From positions 3,100,001 through 3,164,000 of the forward strand of contig NZ_CP159218.1 in NCBI RefSeq assembly GCF_040438885.1: a DNA stretch of 64,000 bases. Direction: 5' to 3'. A model generated the notes under the pieces. That model ran no database searches. It saw only the letters and a list, made by a program, of their open reading frames with translations, and was not told where the DNA came from. The position numbers were made by a program, and so were the translations under genes. Shown piece after piece: positions 9,566 through 20,245 of the stretch (positions are counted from its first letter, which is position 1; each line of letters opens with the position of its first letter). Origin of the DNA: Nakamurella sp. A5-74. Lineage in GTDB: Bacteria; Actinomycetota; Actinomycetes; Mycobacteriales; Nakamurellaceae.

Positions 9566-10755
9566 CGGGGTCCTCTCCTGCGTGCCGATCGGTCTGCCCG
9601 GCCCGCTCGGCCGTCGGCGGCGATCTGCAGGATGCGGTCGGCCAGCAGCGCGCCCACGTCGGCAGCGCCGAGCTGTTGGGCGGCAGCACGCATGGCCGCG
9701 AAGCGCAGCGTCCCGGCCGCGTCGACGGCCGCACCGGACACGGCGAGCAACGGGATGACGGTGCGGCGCACCAGGTCTGCGTCGAACTCGGCGTCCGGGA
9801 CGACGAGCGCGGAGCCGGCATCGAGCTGGCCGCGGGCATTGAGGCTCTGCTCACCGTTGCCGTGCGGGAGCGGGACGTAGATCGCCGGCAACCCGACGGC
9901 ACCGGTCTCGGCGACCGTCATCGCCCCGGATCGACCGACCACCAGGTCGGCGGCGGCGAAGGCGAGGTCCATCCGCTCGAGGTAGGGCACCCCGACATAG
10001 GCCGGCGCACCGGGCACGGGTGCGCCGTGGACGGCGATCTCGTTCTTGCGGCCGTAGGCGTGCAGGACGCCGATCCCGGCGGCGGCGAGATCGGCGGCAG
10101 CAGCGCTGACCGCCTCGTTGATCCGGACGGCGCCCTGCGACCCACCGGAGACCAGCAGCGTCGGCGCGTCCTCATCGAGCCCGAAGAAGGCGCGGGCCTG
10201 CGCCCGCAGACCCGCCCTGTCCAGGTGCGCGACCGACTGTCGGACGGGGATGCCGACCACTTCCGCGTGCGCCAGCCCGGATCCGGCGACCGCGGCGAAC
10301 ACCGCTCCGGCCCACCGGGCGCCGACCTTGTTGGCCAAGCCGGCGCGCGCGTTGGCCTCGTGGATCACCACCGGGACCCGCCCGCGGGCGGCCAGGTAGG
10401 CGGGCAGTGCAACGTATCCGCCGAACCCGACGACCACGTCGACATCGTGCTGACGAAGCACGGCGCGGACCTCGCGGACGGCGGCACGCATCCGGACCGG
10501 CAGCGTCAGCAGATCCTTGGACGGCTTGCGCGGCAACGGCACGGGGCGGATGAGTTCCAGCGGGTAGCCGCGCTGCGGGACGAGCGTTGTCTCCAGTCCC
10601 CTGGCCGTACCCAACGCCACGACCGCTGTCCGCGGAGCGGCTGCCCGGATCGCATCGGCGACGGCGAGGGCTGGTTCGATGTGTCCGGCGGTACCGCCAC
10701 CGGCGATCAGCACCGACAGCGGACGCTCGGCAGCAGGCGCTCCGGCGCCGGTCAC
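9562..10755 (-). CDS. murG: MurG, lipid II-forming GlcNAc transferase
   Basis: Peripheral membrane GT28 glycosyltransferase that adds GlcNAc to lipid I. The N-terminal glycine loop GGGTAGH is at residues 19-25, and the C-terminal donor-binding region contains SGGSQGA and [11 protein letters not shown]. The GTG start (10753-10755) overlaps the ftsW stop as GTGA. The reading frame stays open well into ftsW, but that upstream part is antisense-like shadow and has no MurG similarity. Length 397 residues. Confidence 0.96.
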   Translation of the reverse strand: MTGAGAPAAERPLSVLIAGGGTAGHIEPALAVADAIRAAAPRTAVVALGTARGLETTLVPQRGYPLELIRPVPLPRKPSKDLLTLPVRMRAAVREVRAVLRQHDVDVVVGFGGYVALPAYLAARGRVPVVIHEANARAGLANKVGARWAGAVFAAVAGSGLAHAEVVGIPVRQSVAHLDRAGLRAQARAFFGLDEDAPTLLVSGGSQGAVRINEAVSAAAADLAAAGIGVLHAYGRKNEIAVHGAPVPGAPAYVGVPYLERMDLAFAAADLVVGRSGAMTVAETGAVGLPAIYVPLPHGNGEQSLNARGQLDAGSALVVPDAEFDADLVRRTVIPLLAVSGAAVDAAGTLRFAAMRAAAQQLGAADVGALLADRILQIAADGRAGRADRSARRRGPR

Positions 10756-12152
10756 TGCCGCGTCCCCCAGCCGAGCCAGCGGGCCATCCGGCCCGGCCCG
10801 TTCTCGCGGAGCGCCGCAGCCGCCGCGGGTTCGTTGCGTGCGAAGTTGGCCAGCAGCCCGAACACCGCCATCGTCACCAGCAGCGATGTGCCGCCGGAGG
10901 AGATCATCGGCAGCGTCAGCCCGGTGGTCGGCAACGCACCGACGACGTAGCCGATGTTGATGCTGGCCTGGCCGACCAGCCAGACCGTGCAGGCGCCGGC
11001 AGCGATCTTGGAGAACGGGTCGACGCTGCGCCGCACGATCCGCATGCCGGTGTAGGCGAGCAGGGCGAACAGCGCGATCACCAGGCCGGCGCCGATCAGG
11101 CCCAGCTCCTCGCCGATGACGGCGAAGATGAAGTCGGAGTTGGCGTACGGCAGCCACGACCATTTCGCCCGGGACTCCCCCAGCCCGACGCCGAACCAGC
11201 TACCGCGGCCCATCCCGTACAGCCCCTGCAGCAGTTGGTAGGAGATCTTCGGGTATTCGGTCGGGTCGATGAGGGCTCTGATGCGGTTGAGTCGGTACTC
11301 GGCGCTGAACGACAGGTACGCGAGACCGCCGAGGCCGAGCACTGCGGCGGAGATGAACCAGCGCAGCTGCGCGCCGGCGAACCAGAGCACCGCGGCGATC
11401 ACGATCGCCATTGTCACCAGCGTGCCGACATCGGGCTGCAGCACGATCAGCCCGCCCATCAGGAGCGTCACCGGGATCACCGGGAAGAAGAGCTGCTTGA
11501 AGTTGCCGAGAGTGGAGCGGCGGGCCGCGAACACGTGAGCAGACCAGAGCAGCAGCGACAGCTTCGCGACCTCGGACGGCTGGAAACTCAGCCCCTTGCT
11601 GATCCCGATCCAGCTCTGCGCGCCGTTGATGTTCAGCCCGATCCCCGGGACCAGCACTGCGACCAGCATGACGAGCGACGTCATCACCATGGCCGTCGAC
11701 CACGCCCTGATCACCTTCACCGGCAGCTTGGCGACGAAGTAGAAGGCCACCAGGCCGATCGCGGCAAAGATCGACTGCTTCTGGAAGTCGGCGAACGCAG
11801 TCGTCGTGGACGTGGGCTTGAGTGCCATTGCCGACGATGCGGACAACACCATGGTCAACCCGATCGCCAGTAGCAGCAGGAAGATCGCGATCACCAGGTG
11901 CAGTGACGTCATGGGGCGATCCATCCACGACCGCCCGCGGGAGAAGGCCCCGCGCAGACGGGCCCGGCCGGACGTCCCGGCGCTCGGCGACGACCTGCTC
12001 GGCAGCGGCCTTGTCGTGGACCCGGCCCTGGTTGCGGACTGAGGCGTAGACCCGGGATGCGGTGCGGTCCCCGAATGCGGTGCGGTCCTCGAGTGTGGTG
12101 CGGTCCTCGAGTGCGGTGCGGTCTTCGAGTCGCGCGGGGACAGTGCTGTCAC
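10752..12152 (-). CDS. ftsW: FtsW, SEDS-family peptidoglycan polymerase
   Basis: Polytopic SEDS glycosyltransferase that polymerises lipid II at the septum together with FtsI. The membrane part starts near residue 82 and has about ten helices; family motifs [18 protein letters not shown] and [16 protein letters not shown] are visible. The first 80 residues are a cytoplasmic, basic, Ser/Pro/Thr-rich tail with tandem TAPHSR hexapeptides at 11-34. The GTG start overlaps the murD stop as GTGA. It lies between murD and murG as usual, so it is FtsW rather than RodA. Confidence 0.96.
   Translation of the reverse strand: MTALSPRDSKTAPHSRTAPHSRTAPHSGTAPHPGSTPQSATRAGSTTRPLPSRSSPSAGTSGRARLRGAFSRGRSWMDRPMTSLHLVIAIFLLLLAIGLTMVLSASSAMALKPTSTTTAFADFQKQSIFAAIGLVAFYFVAKLPVKVIRAWSTAMVMTSLVMLVAVLVPGIGLNINGAQSWIGISKGLSFQPSEVAKLSLLLWSAHVFAARRSTLGNFKQLFFPVIPVTLLMGGLIVLQPDVGTLVTMAIVIAAVLWFAGAQLRWFISAAVLGLGGLAYLSFSAEYRLNRIRALIDPTEYPKISYQLLQGLYGMGRGSWFGVGLGESRAKWSWLPYANSDFIFAVIGEELGLIGAGLVIALFALLAYTGMRIVRRSVDPFSKIAAGACTVWLVGQASINIGYVVGALPTTGLTLPMISSGGTSLLVTMAVFGLLANFARNEPAAAAALRENGPGRMARWLGWGTRQ
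12051..12122 (-). repeat. 18-bp tandem repeat in the FtsW N-terminal tail
   Basis: About four 18-bp units encode [18 protein letters not shown] and TAPHPG at FtsW residues 11-34. Copies are imperfect at third positions. The repeat is confined to the cytoplasmic tail ahead of the first membrane helix. Confidence 0.85.
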
Positions 12153-13705
12153 GACTGCGTCCCGGGGAGGGTGGAACCACCCTGGACGGGACCGAGCTCA
12201 CCAGCTCCGGACCGCGACGGCCGATCGGCGAGCGCGCGGACGGCCGCGGTGAAGGCATCGCCCCTGGCCCCGTACGAGGTGAACATGTCGAGCGAGGCGG
12301 CGGCCGGGGCGAGAGCGACCGTCACGGCCGCAGCGGGTGCGCCGCCGGCGGGTCGGGCCATTGCCCACGCAGCATCCAGCACCTCACCCATCGCTCCATC
12401 GTCGGTTCTGGAGACGACGATCCGCGGGACATCCGGCGCGTGTCGGCGCAGCGCCTGCTCGATGACCTCCGCGTCCACCCCGAGCAGGACGACACCGACG
12501 AGCCGCTCCCGGACCGCCTGCACCAGATCGTCGACGGACGCTCCCTTGAGCTGTCCGCCGGCGATCCACACCACCGCATCGAGCGCCGACAACGACGCGG
12601 CGGCGGCGTGCGGGTTGGTGGCCTTGGAGTCGTCCAGGAACCGGACGCCGTCCAGCTCGAAGACCCACTGGGCCCGGTGGGCGCCCGGTCGGTAGGCCGC
12701 CAGGGCGGCCGCGATCGGCGCCGCGGGCACCCGCACCGCGCGGGCCAGGGTGGCTGCGGCCATCGCGTTGGTCAGCTGGTGCGGACCGGACGCGCCGAGG
12801 TCGGCGACCCGGAACAACGTGCCACCACCGAGGGCGGTGTCGACGACCTCGGCCGTGCCGAGGGTGCTGCGTACCCCCACTCCGGACGCACCTGGATCCC
12901 CTGCGGTGACCGGGATGCGGCGGCCCGCTGGTGCTGCCGCGAGCAGCGCGGCGGCGCCGGCGTCGTCGACGACGGCCACCGCGATCTCGCCGGTCAGCGC
13001 GACCGCCTTGGCCGCCGCATAGGAGGTGAGGTCGCCGTGCCACTCGAGGTGGTCCTCGGCGAGGTTGAGCACCACGCCGGCCCGGGGGCGGATGCTCGGG
13101 CCGTAGTGCAGTTGGAAGCTGGACAGTTCGACGGCGATGACGTCCTGCCGCGGCCGGTCCGAGCCGGCGGGTCCGTCGGCGAGCACCGCCTCCAACAGCG
13201 GCCACCCCACATTGCCGCAGGCGGTGGCCTGCAACCCCGCCGCGCGCAGGATCGCTGCGAGCATCTCGACGGTGCTGGTCTTGCCGTTGGTCCCGGTGAC
13301 GGCCAGCCATGGCCGCGCGCCCCGGGGATCCTGCTGGTCGACGAGCCAGGCGAGCTCCACCTCGCCGACCACCGGAACCCCGGCAGCGGTAGCAGCCGCG
13401 GGCAGCGGTCGGTGCGGCGCGATGCCGGCGCTCATCACCACCAGCGACGTGCCGTGCGGCGGTGCGGTCAGATCGCCGGCGAAGCTGACGTCGCCCTCGA
13501 TCTCCGCGAGCGCCGCCGGCGGCGGACGGTCGGAGGTGACGAGCACGGTGCAGCGGCGGGCGGCGAGGAACCGGATCACCGGCAGGCCGGTGATCCCGGC
13601 GCCGGCGGCGACGACCAGGTCGCCGGGTCCGGGCAGCGCGGTCAGGCCGGCGGGGGCCGCCGCTCCAGGTCCGGCAGCATCGGACACGCCGGCGTCGGAC
13701 ATCAC
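12149..13705 (-). CDS. murD: MurD, UDP-MurNAc-L-Ala:D-glutamate ligase
   Basis: Adds D-Glu to UDP-MurNAc-L-Ala in the cytoplasm. The P-loop GTNGKTST is at 138-145, with ELSSFQLHY and NLAEDHLEWHGD downstream and a C-terminal DDSKATNP motif, all typical of MurD. It starts directly after mraY, either at GTG 13705 or at the adjacent ATG 13702. The N-terminus is Ala/Gly-rich and somewhat extended (518 residues against about 450-490 typical). Its 3' end overlaps ftsW. Confidence 0.96.
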   Translation of the reverse strand: MMSDAGVSDAAGPGAAAPAGLTALPGPGDLVVAAGAGITGLPVIRFLAARRCTVLVTSDRPPPAALAEIEGDVSFAGDLTAPPHGTSLVVMSAGIAPHRPLPAAATAAGVPVVGEVELAWLVDQQDPRGARPWLAVTGTNGKTSTVEMLAAILRAAGLQATACGNVGWPLLEAVLADGPAGSDRPRQDVIAVELSSFQLHYGPSIRPRAGVVLNLAEDHLEWHGDLTSYAAAKAVALTGEIAVAVVDDAGAAALLAAAPAGRRIPVTAGDPGASGVGVRSTLGTAEVVDTALGGGTLFRVADLGASGPHQLTNAMAAATLARAVRVPAAPIAAALAAYRPGAHRAQWVFELDGVRFLDDSKATNPHAAAASLSALDAVVWIAGGQLKGASVDDLVQAVRERLVGVVLLGVDAEVIEQALRRHAPDVPRIVVSRTDDGAMGEVLDAAWAMARPAGGAPAAAVTVALAPAAASLDMFTSYGARGDAFTAAVRALADRPSRSGAGELGPVQGGSTLPGTQS

Positions 13706-14800
13706 TCAGCCGCCGGTCAGCGAGAGCCAGTCGGCGTAGAAGAGTCCGAGACCGATCGCCGCCGCAATTGCGGCCAGCAACCAGAACCGCACCAGCACCG
13801 TGGTTTCCGCCCACCCGGACAGCTCGAAGTGGTGGTGGAACGGTGCCATCCGGAACACCCGCACCTTGCGGACCTTGAAGACCGCCACCTGAATCACCAC
13901 CGACAGCATCTCGATCACGAACAGCCCGGCGATCACCACCAACAGCAGTTCGGTCTTGGTGAGGATCGACAGCCCGGCGATCAGGCCGCCGAGGGCCAGC
14001 GAACCGGTGTCCCCCATGAAGATCCGGGCCGGGTGCGCGTTCCACCACAGGAAGCCGATGCAGCCGCCGAGGGCCGCTGCGGCAACGACGCCGATGTCCA
14101 ACGGATCTCGGACGGAGTAGCAACCTGCGCGCGCTGCTGTGGACAGCAGGTCGTTGAAACAGCTGTTGCGGAACTGGAAGAAGCTGATGAACACGTAGCT
14201 GCCGAGCACCATCACCGACGAACCGGCAGCCAGCCCGTCCAGACCGTCGGTCAGGTTGACGGCGTTGGACCACGCGGAGATCAGCAGGAACGCGACGACG
14301 ACGAAACCGATGGCGCCGAAGGAGATGAACGCCAGATCGTGGGTGTAGGACAACCGGATCGACGCGGGCGTACCGCGGGACCCGCCGAACAGCAGCGCGC
14401 CGACCGCGAACGCCACCGCGATGACCGTCTGACCGGCCAGCTTGGCCCGCTTGTTGAGCCCGAGGTTCCGCTTGCGACGGATCTTGATGAAGTCGTCGAG
14501 GAACCCGACGAGCCCCATGCCGGTGGTCAGGAACAGCAGCAGCCATGCCGACGCCGTCGGGCCGGCACGGCCGCCGCTCATGACGTCGAGCAGGATCGTC
14601 ACCAGGTAGCCGACCCACATCGCCACCAGGATCGCGACGCCGCCCATGGTCGGCGTCCCGCGCTTGGTCTGGTGCGACTGCGGCCCGTCCTCGCGGATCT
14701 CCTGACCGAAGCCCGGCCGGGAGAAGACCTTGATCAGGTACGGCGTGAGCAGGATCGCGACGACCAGCCCCACCACCGCAGCGATCAGGATGTTCTTCAT
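13706..14800 (-). CDS. mraY: MraY, phospho-MurNAc-pentapeptide translocase
   Basis: Ten-helix membrane enzyme that makes lipid I from UDP-MurNAc-pentapeptide and undecaprenyl phosphate. The family motifs are intact: FLDD at 100-103, NLTDGLDGL from 182, FMGDTGS at 261-267 and PFHHHFE at 320-326. The ATG start overlaps the murF stop as ATGA. At 364 residues it is full length. Confidence 0.97.
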   Translation of the reverse strand: MKNILIAAVVGLVVAILLTPYLIKVFSRPGFGQEIREDGPQSHQTKRGTPTMGGVAILVAMWVGYLVTILLDVMSGGRAGPTASAWLLLFLTTGMGLVGFLDDFIKIRRKRNLGLNKRAKLAGQTVIAVAFAVGALLFGGSRGTPASIRLSYTHDLAFISFGAIGFVVVAFLLISAWSNAVNLTDGLDGLAAGSSVMVLGSYVFISFFQFRNSCFNDLLSTAARAGCYSVRDPLDIGVVAAAALGGCIGFLWWNAHPARIFMGDTGSLALGGLIAGLSILTKTELLLVVIAGLFVIEMLSVVIQVAVFKVRKVRVFRMAPFHHHFELSGWAETTVLVRFWLLAAIAAAIGLGLFYADWLSLTGG

Positions 14801-16260
14801 GCGGTGGCTCCTTCCTGGATCTCGGCGCCGTGCGCGCGGGCGACCCGGTCGCCCAGATGGCGCAGGCCGGAGTCGCGGCTCGACTTGAACAGCACCACAT
14901 CGCCCGGAGTGAGTATCTCCGCCAGGAGTTGCTCGGCCGAGTCCGGGTCGGGAACCAGCCGCACCTGGGTCCCCGGGCCGCTCACCCCGTCGGCGATCGG
15001 CGCCGCCTCGCCCACCGCGATCACCATGTCCAGACCGAGTTCCGCTGCCTGAGCGCCGACCGCGGCATGCAGCCGATCCGAATCCGGACCGAGTTCCCGC
15101 ATCGCGCCGAGTACCGCGACGGTCCGGCGGCCCGAGCGCATCGCCGCGAGCGCGCGCAGGGCCGCGCGCATCGACTCGGGGTTGGCGTTGTAGGCATCGT
15201 TGACCAGGGTGATCCCGTCCGGCAGGTCGTGGACCTCCATCCGCCAGCGGCTCAGCACCGTGGCCGAGGCGACGGCGCCCACTGCCGCCAGGACCGGCAC
15301 CCCAGCGGCGGCCGCCGCCGCGATGACAGCGAGCACGTTGCCGATCTGGTGCTCTCCGGGGGCGGCGAGTCGGTCGATGACCGCGTCCAGCTGTTCGTCA
15401 CCGACGGGGGTGCGCACCCGGCCGCGCACCCGGAACCCGGCACAGCCGCGCGCGTCGATGCTGACGTCCGTCGCCCGCAGATCGGCCCGCTCGCCGCGCC
15501 CGACCGACACGACGTGGGCCGGGGTGGCTGCTGCCATCGCAGCGACCAGCTCGTCGTCGGCGTTGAGCACCGCGACGCCGTTCGCCGGAAGTGCCTGCAC
15601 CAGTTCGGATTTGGTGGTCGCGATGGCCTCCACCGAGCCGAACGGGCCGAGGTGCGCGCTGCCGACGTTGAGCACCACACCGATGCTCGGCGGCGCGATC
15701 GTCGTCAGGTAACGGATGTGCCCGACCCCCGAGGCGCCCATCTCCGCGACCAGGAACCGGGTCGATCCCGTGACCCGGCAGGCCGTCAGCGGGACGCCGA
15801 CCTCGGAGTTGAGCGAGCCGACAGGGGCGATCGTCTCGCCCGCGGTCCGCAGCACCTGGGCCAACAGGTCCTTGGTGGTGGTCTTGCCGGAGGAGCCGGT
15901 GATGCCGATGATCGACAGTCCCTGGCAGCGACGGAGCACCTCGGCGCCGAGCGCAGCGAACGCGTCCTGGACGTCGGTGACGACGACGGTCGGGTGCACC
16001 CCCACCGGCCGGAGCCCCAGGGTGGCAACGGCTCCGCGCTCGGCGGCTGCTGCGGCGAAGTCGTGGCCGTCGGCGTGCTCGCCGATCCTGGCCACGTAGA
16101 GACTGCCCGGTGTCGCCTGCCGGGAATCGGTGACGACCGCGGACGACACGACGACGGCGCCGACCTCGGGTGCCGCAGCGGCGTCCCCGGCGTCAGCAGC
16201 GGGCGGGACCAGCCGGCCGTGAACCGCCACGGCGATCTCGTCGAGCGTCATCGCGATCAC
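14797..16260 (-). CDS. murF: MurF, D-Ala-D-Ala adding ligase
   Basis: Adds D-Ala-D-Ala to UDP-MurNAc-tripeptide. P-loop GSSGKTTT at 122-129, [14 protein letters not shown] near 44, then [12 protein letters not shown] and [11 protein letters not shown], all characteristic. GTG at 16260 overlaps the murE stop as GTGA; an ATG three codons later is also possible. Length 487 residues. Confidence 0.96.
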   Translation of the reverse strand: MIAMTLDEIAVAVHGRLVPPAADAGDAAAAPEVGAVVVSSAVVTDSRQATPGSLYVARIGEHADGHDFAAAAAERGAVATLGLRPVGVHPTVVVTDVQDAFAALGAEVLRRCQGLSIIGITGSSGKTTTKDLLAQVLRTAGETIAPVGSLNSEVGVPLTACRVTGSTRFLVAEMGASGVGHIRYLTTIAPPSIGVVLNVGSAHLGPFGSVEAIATTKSELVQALPANGVAVLNADDELVAAMAAATPAHVVSVGRGERADLRATDVSIDARGCAGFRVRGRVRTPVGDEQLDAVIDRLAAPGEHQIGNVLAVIAAAAAAGVPVLAAVGAVASATVLSRWRMEVHDLPDGITLVNDAYNANPESMRAALRALAAMRSGRRTVAVLGAMRELGPDSDRLHAAVGAQAAELGLDMVIAVGEAAPIADGVSGPGTQVRLVPDPDSAEQLLAEILTPGDVVLFKSSRDSGLRHLGDRVARAHGAEIQEGATA

Positions 16261-17849
16261 TGCGCACCGCCGGGCAGCGGCAGTCGGCGCAGCGCAGCAG
16301 TGAGCTCGGCCTCGTCCGAGAACGGATGCTTCACGCCGTGGATCTCCTGCCCCGTCTCGTGCCCCTTGCCCGCGATCACCACGGCGTCTCCAGGACGCGC
16401 GGCGGCGACAGCGGTTCCGATCGCGGCCCGTCGATCACCGATCTCCCGGACCTCGATGTCGCGATCTTCGCCGCGTGCACCGCGCAGGACCGCTGCCCGG
16501 ATGGTGCCGGGGTCCTCGGAGCGGGGGTTGTCGTCGGTGACGATCACCAGGTCGGCCCGCGCGACGGCGGCCGCGCCCATCAGGGCTCGTTTGCCGCTGT
16601 CCCGGTCGCCGCCGGCCCCGATCACCGCGATCACCCGGCCCGGGACCGATCCCCGGACGGCGTCCAGCACGGCGGCGATCGCCGCCGGTTTGTGGGCGTA
16701 GTCGATGACGGCCAGGAACTGCTGGCCGACGTCGATGCGTTGCATCCGGCCGGGGACCTGGACCCCTTCCAGCGCCCTGGCGGCGAGCTCCGGATCCAGC
16801 CCGGCGGCGTCGATGCAGGCGATCGCGGTGAGCGCGTTCGCCACGTTGTAGGACCCCGGGATGGCCAGATCGCAGCGGATCTGCTGGCCGGCAGGGCCGG
16901 TGAGTCGCAGGTGCTGGCGCCCGGTGGGATCGCTGCCGACGACGGCTGCCCGCCAACTCGCGGATACGTCCGGCCGGGTCGACACGGTGAGCGCTCCCGG
17001 GTTCTCCTGCGCCAGCCGGGTGCCCCATTCGTCGTCGATGACCACGACCGCAGCATCACTTCGCCCGTCGAACAGCTTGGCCTTGGCCGCGAAGTAGTCG
17101 TCCATGTCGGGATGGAAGTCGAGGTGGTCCTGGCTCAGGTTGGTGAACGCGCCGACCGCGAACCGGGTCCCGCCCACCCGGCCGAGGGCCAGCGCATGGG
17201 AGGAGACCTCCATCGTCACCGCCTGCACCCCACGTTCGACCATCACCGCCAGCAGCGCCTGCAGGTCCGGCGCCTCCGGGGTGGTGAACGCGCTGGGGAT
17301 CACCTCGTCCGCGGGCGCGTCGGGATCACCGGCCCCGCCGCCGATCCGCGTCATCACGGTGCCGATCAGCCCGGTCCGCAGTCCCTGGGCAGCCAGCGCC
17401 GCCTCGATCAGGAAGCAGGTGGTCGTCTTGCCCGACGTCCCGGTGACCCCGATCATCCTGAGCCGGGTGGACGGGTAGCCGTAGATCGCGGCGGACACCG
17501 GCCCGAGAGCGCTCCGGGGATCTGCGGTGACGAGCACCGGCAGCGCGACACCGTGGTCGGCAATCAGGGAAGCACCGACCGGGTCGGTGAGCACCGCGAC
17601 CGCTCCGGCCGCGGCTGCGTCGGCCGCGAACTGGGCGCCGTGCGTGCGAGCGCCCGGGAGCGCACCGAACAGATCGCCGGGTCGGACCTCGTGGCCCCGC
17701 AACGAGGCCCCGGTGACCTGCACTGCTGCAGCCGATCCGAAGTCCGTCGGGGGCCGCTCAACGGACTCCGGCAGCAGCCCGGCGAGAGCGCTCAACGGGA
17801 CGCCGACGACGCTCGTGGGGCGCAGCGGCGAGAGGGACACGTCCGGCAA
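16257..17849 (-). CDS. murE: MurE, meso-diaminopimelate adding ligase
   Basis: Adds the third residue of the stem peptide. P-loop GTSGKTTT is at 137-144. The DNPR motif at 440-443 marks meso-DAP rather than lysine as substrate, which agrees with dapF elsewhere in the window. The frame begins with a rare TTG (17847-17849) two nt after the ftsI stop; a GTG three codons inside is the alternative. No strong ribosome site is seen at close range, so coupling to ftsI translation is likely. Length 530 residues. Confidence 0.95.
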   Translation of the reverse strand: MPDVSLSPLRPTSVVGVPLSALAGLLPESVERPPTDFGSAAAVQVTGASLRGHEVRPGDLFGALPGARTHGAQFAADAAAAGAVAVLTDPVGASLIADHGVALPVLVTADPRSALGPVSAAIYGYPSTRLRMIGVTGTSGKTTTCFLIEAALAAQGLRTGLIGTVMTRIGGGAGDPDAPADEVIPSAFTTPEAPDLQALLAVMVERGVQAVTMEVSSHALALGRVGGTRFAVGAFTNLSQDHLDFHPDMDDYFAAKAKLFDGRSDAAVVVIDDEWGTRLAQENPGALTVSTRPDVSASWRAAVVGSDPTGRQHLRLTGPAGQQIRCDLAIPGSYNVANALTAIACIDAAGLDPELAARALEGVQVPGRMQRIDVGQQFLAVIDYAHKPAAIAAVLDAVRGSVPGRVIAVIGAGGDRDSGKRALMGAAAVARADLVIVTDDNPRSEDPGTIRAAVLRGARGEDRDIEVREIGDRRAAIGTAVAAARPGDAVVIAGKGHETGQEIHGVKHPFSDEAELTAALRRLPLPGGAQ

Positions 17850-17851
17850 CG

Positions 17852-20245
17852 CTACCCGTTCTCCCCCGCCGGAACGGTGAAGAAGGGCGTGTAGTCGGGA
17901 GCCTTGGTGGTCGACGGCGGGACGTCCATCGCGTCCGTCAGATAGCTGCCGACGTCGTGGAACAGCGGTGCAGCGTTGGTGCCGCCCTCGCGGTCACCCT
18001 TGGTCGGGCGATCCAACGAGAGGGTGATCACGTATTGCGGTTTGTCGGCCGGCAGGAAGCCGGCGAACGTGGTGGTGAACTCCGTCTTGGAGTAGACACC
18101 GTCGACGACCTGCTGGGCGGTGCCGGTCTTCCCGGCGACCTGGTAGCCGTTGATCGCGGCGAACGGGGCGGTGCCGTGGTTCTCGGCGCCCTCGCCGTCC
18201 TGCATGGTGGCGGTCAACCACTTCTGCAGGGTGCGCGCGGTCTTCGCGCTCATCACCCGCACCCCGGCGCCGCGGGAGCTCTGCTCGACCTTGCCGTCGG
18301 GCGAGGTCGTCGATTGGATGATCGAGGGTTTGACCAGCACCCCGTCGTTGGCGATCGCCTGGTACATGGTGGCCAGCTGCACCATTGTCATCGACAAGCC
18401 CTGGCCGATCGGCAGGTTCGCGAACGAGCCGGCACTCCATTCGGACTTCGCGGGGTCCGGATCGTAGGGCGGCAGGAATCCCGAGTCCTCGTTGTTGAGC
18501 TCGACACCGGTCTTGACGCCGATACCGAACTTGCGCTCCATGTCGTAGAACGCCTGCTTCCCGACCTGCTGGGCGATCATCAGGGTGCCGACGTTGCTCG
18601 ACTTGGCCAGGATGCCCTGGACCTTCATGTCCAGCAGCGGGTGCACCCAGGCATCGCGCACCGTGGTGCCGCCGTCGAAGGTGATGTCGTAGCCGACCGG
18701 CAGCACCATCTTCTCGTTGATCTTGCCCGCCTCCAGCGCGGCGGCGAAGGTGACAACCTTGTTCACCGAACCGGGCTCGATCCGGTTGGTGATCGCGCCG
18801 TTGCCGGACTCGGTCGGCGTCTTGCGAGCCTTGCAGCTGGCCATCGCGAACAGTTTGTTGGTCTTCGCGTCGGTGACGACGATGTCCCCGCCCTGCGCAC
18901 CGGTCTGGGTGACGGTGTCGCAGAGCAGCTGCTGGATCACGTACTGCCCCGAGGCGTTGATCGACAGCTGGATCGACGAGCCGTCGGTCGCGGGGGTCTC
19001 GGACGTCACCGTGCCGGGGATCGGGGTGCCGGAGGGTTGGATGTCGAACGTCCGGGAACCCGCCGTGCCGGCCAGCAGCGAGTCGAAGCGGTTCTCGACC
19101 CCGGACAGCCCGTGGCCGTCCCAGCCCAGGGTGCCGACGATGGCGTCGCCGATGCTCTGCGAGGGGTACTCGCGGATCGACTGCGACTCGGTGGAGACGG
19201 CGTTGATCACCTTGTCCTTCTGCTTCACCGTCAGCTTCAGGCGCTTGTTCTTGTCGGTGAGGATGTCGTAGACGGAGGCCATGATCACGTCGGCCTGCGC
19301 GGGCGTCAGCTTGTCCGCGACGTAGAGGTACGTCTTGCCGGACTTCATCTTCGCCAGCAACTGCTCGCGAGTGATCGTGCCGTCCGCCTGGGTGCCCTTC
19401 AGGCCGGCCATGATCTTGTCGGCCACCTGACCGCGCTGGATGTCGTCGGAGAAGACCGTCGGCCGGATCGCCAACCGGCGCCCCTCGACACTGAACGCGA
19501 ACGGGGTCCCGGTGGCGTCGGTGATCCGACCCCGCTGGGCGGGCAGCTCGATGGTGCGCTGACGCTGGTCGGCGCCGATGGCCGCGTAGCTGTCGGCATT
19601 GACCACCTGGACGAAGACCAGCTTGACCATCGCGGCAGCGAGCAGCGACAGCATCAGCGTCAGGGCCACCCGGCCGCGCACCTTCTGGTTGATCCGGGCC
19701 GCGCGCTTGTTGACCCGACGCCCGCGCACCGACCGGGTCTTGGCCCGCGCCCTGACCGGTCGGCTGACGACCCGCTGGCCGTCGGGACGGGCACCCCGCT
19801 CGGTCGGACGCCGCCGGCCGGTGGACTCCGGTGCTGCGGCGGGGCGCGGGGTGCGGACGGTGCGCTCGGGGGTGGCGGCGCGGTCCGCGTGCGGACGGCC
19901 GACCCCGCGGTCACGGGCAGCCCGTGGGCGCTCGAGGGGGGTCGTCGGGGCGGCGGTGCGTCTCGGCGTGCGCCGCTCGTCGGCGCGAGGGGCGCGGTCC
20001 GAGGTGCCTCCGGTGGACCGCTGGGTGGCGCGAGCTCGGTCGGCGCGTGGTTCGGTGGGGCGCGGCTCGGTGCGGCGCGGCTCGGTGCGGCGCGGCTCGG
20101 TGCGGCGCGGCTCGGTGCGGCGCGGCTCGGTGCGGCGCGGCACGGCCGGACGGCCGGACGGGGTGGCGGCCCGCCGACGCGGATCGCTCGGCGGATTGCC
20201 GCCGGTGGACCGGTCGCCGCGGCTCGGGTTCGGTGGCGGCGTCAT
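17852..20245 (-). CDS. ftsI: FtsI/PbpB, septal class B penicillin-binding protein
   Basis: Transpeptidase that crosslinks septal peptidoglycan with FtsW. One transmembrane helix at about 193-215, a PBP dimerisation domain, then the catalytic motifs SVNK (493-496, Ser nucleophile), SSN (549-551) and KTGT (706-709). The cytoplasmic N-terminus of about 190 residues is very long, Arg/Pro/Thr-rich, and contains five RRTEP repeats plus one RPTEP (37-66). I chose the ATG at 20243-20245, which overlaps the upstream stop as ATGA. Total 797 residues, longer than usual because of the tail. Confidence 0.96.
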   Translation of the reverse strand: MTPPPNPSRGDRSTGGNPPSDPRRRAATPSGRPAVPRRTEPRRTEPRRTEPRRTEPRRTEPRPTEPRADRARATQRSTGGTSDRAPRADERRTPRRTAAPTTPLERPRAARDRGVGRPHADRAATPERTVRTPRPAAAPESTGRRRPTERGARPDGQRVVSRPVRARAKTRSVRGRRVNKRAARINQKVRGRVALTLMLSLLAAAMVKLVFVQVVNADSYAAIGADQRQRTIELPAQRGRITDATGTPFAFSVEGRRLAIRPTVFSDDIQRGQVADKIMAGLKGTQADGTITREQLLAKMKSGKTYLYVADKLTPAQADVIMASVYDILTDKNKRLKLTVKQKDKVINAVSTESQSIREYPSQSIGDAIVGTLGWDGHGLSGVENRFDSLLAGTAGSRTFDIQPSGTPIPGTVTSETPATDGSSIQLSINASGQYVIQQLLCDTVTQTGAQGGDIVVTDAKTNKLFAMASCKARKTPTESGNGAITNRIEPGSVNKVVTFAAALEAGKINEKMVLPVGYDITFDGGTTVRDAWVHPLLDMKVQGILAKSSNVGTLMIAQQVGKQAFYDMERKFGIGVKTGVELNNEDSGFLPPYDPDPAKSEWSAGSFANLPIGQGLSMTMVQLATMYQAIANDGVLVKPSIIQSTTSPDGKVEQSSRGAGVRVMSAKTARTLQKWLTATMQDGEGAENHGTAPFAAINGYQVAGKTGTAQQVVDGVYSKTEFTTTFAGFLPADKPQYVITLSLDRPTKGDREGGTNAAPLFHDVGSYLTDAMDVPPSTTKAPDYTPFFTVPAGENG
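20048..20137 (-). repeat. 15-bp tandem repeat in the FtsI cytoplasmic tail
   Basis: Six 15-bp units encode RRTEP five times and then RPTEP (FtsI residues 37-66). The middle units are identical at DNA level (plus-strand unit GCGGCGCGGCTCGGT), which suggests recent slippage or recombination. Confidence 0.9.

Noticed and set aside
10756-11163. N-terminal extension of MurG into ftsW
   Set aside because: Basic low-complexity translation of the ftsW complement frame; the GTG at 10755 overlaps the ftsW stop as the neighbouring genes do.
12062-15052. 996-residue plus-strand frame antisense to ftsW, murD and mraY
   Set aside because: It spans three convincing genes on the other strand and has no recognisable domain.
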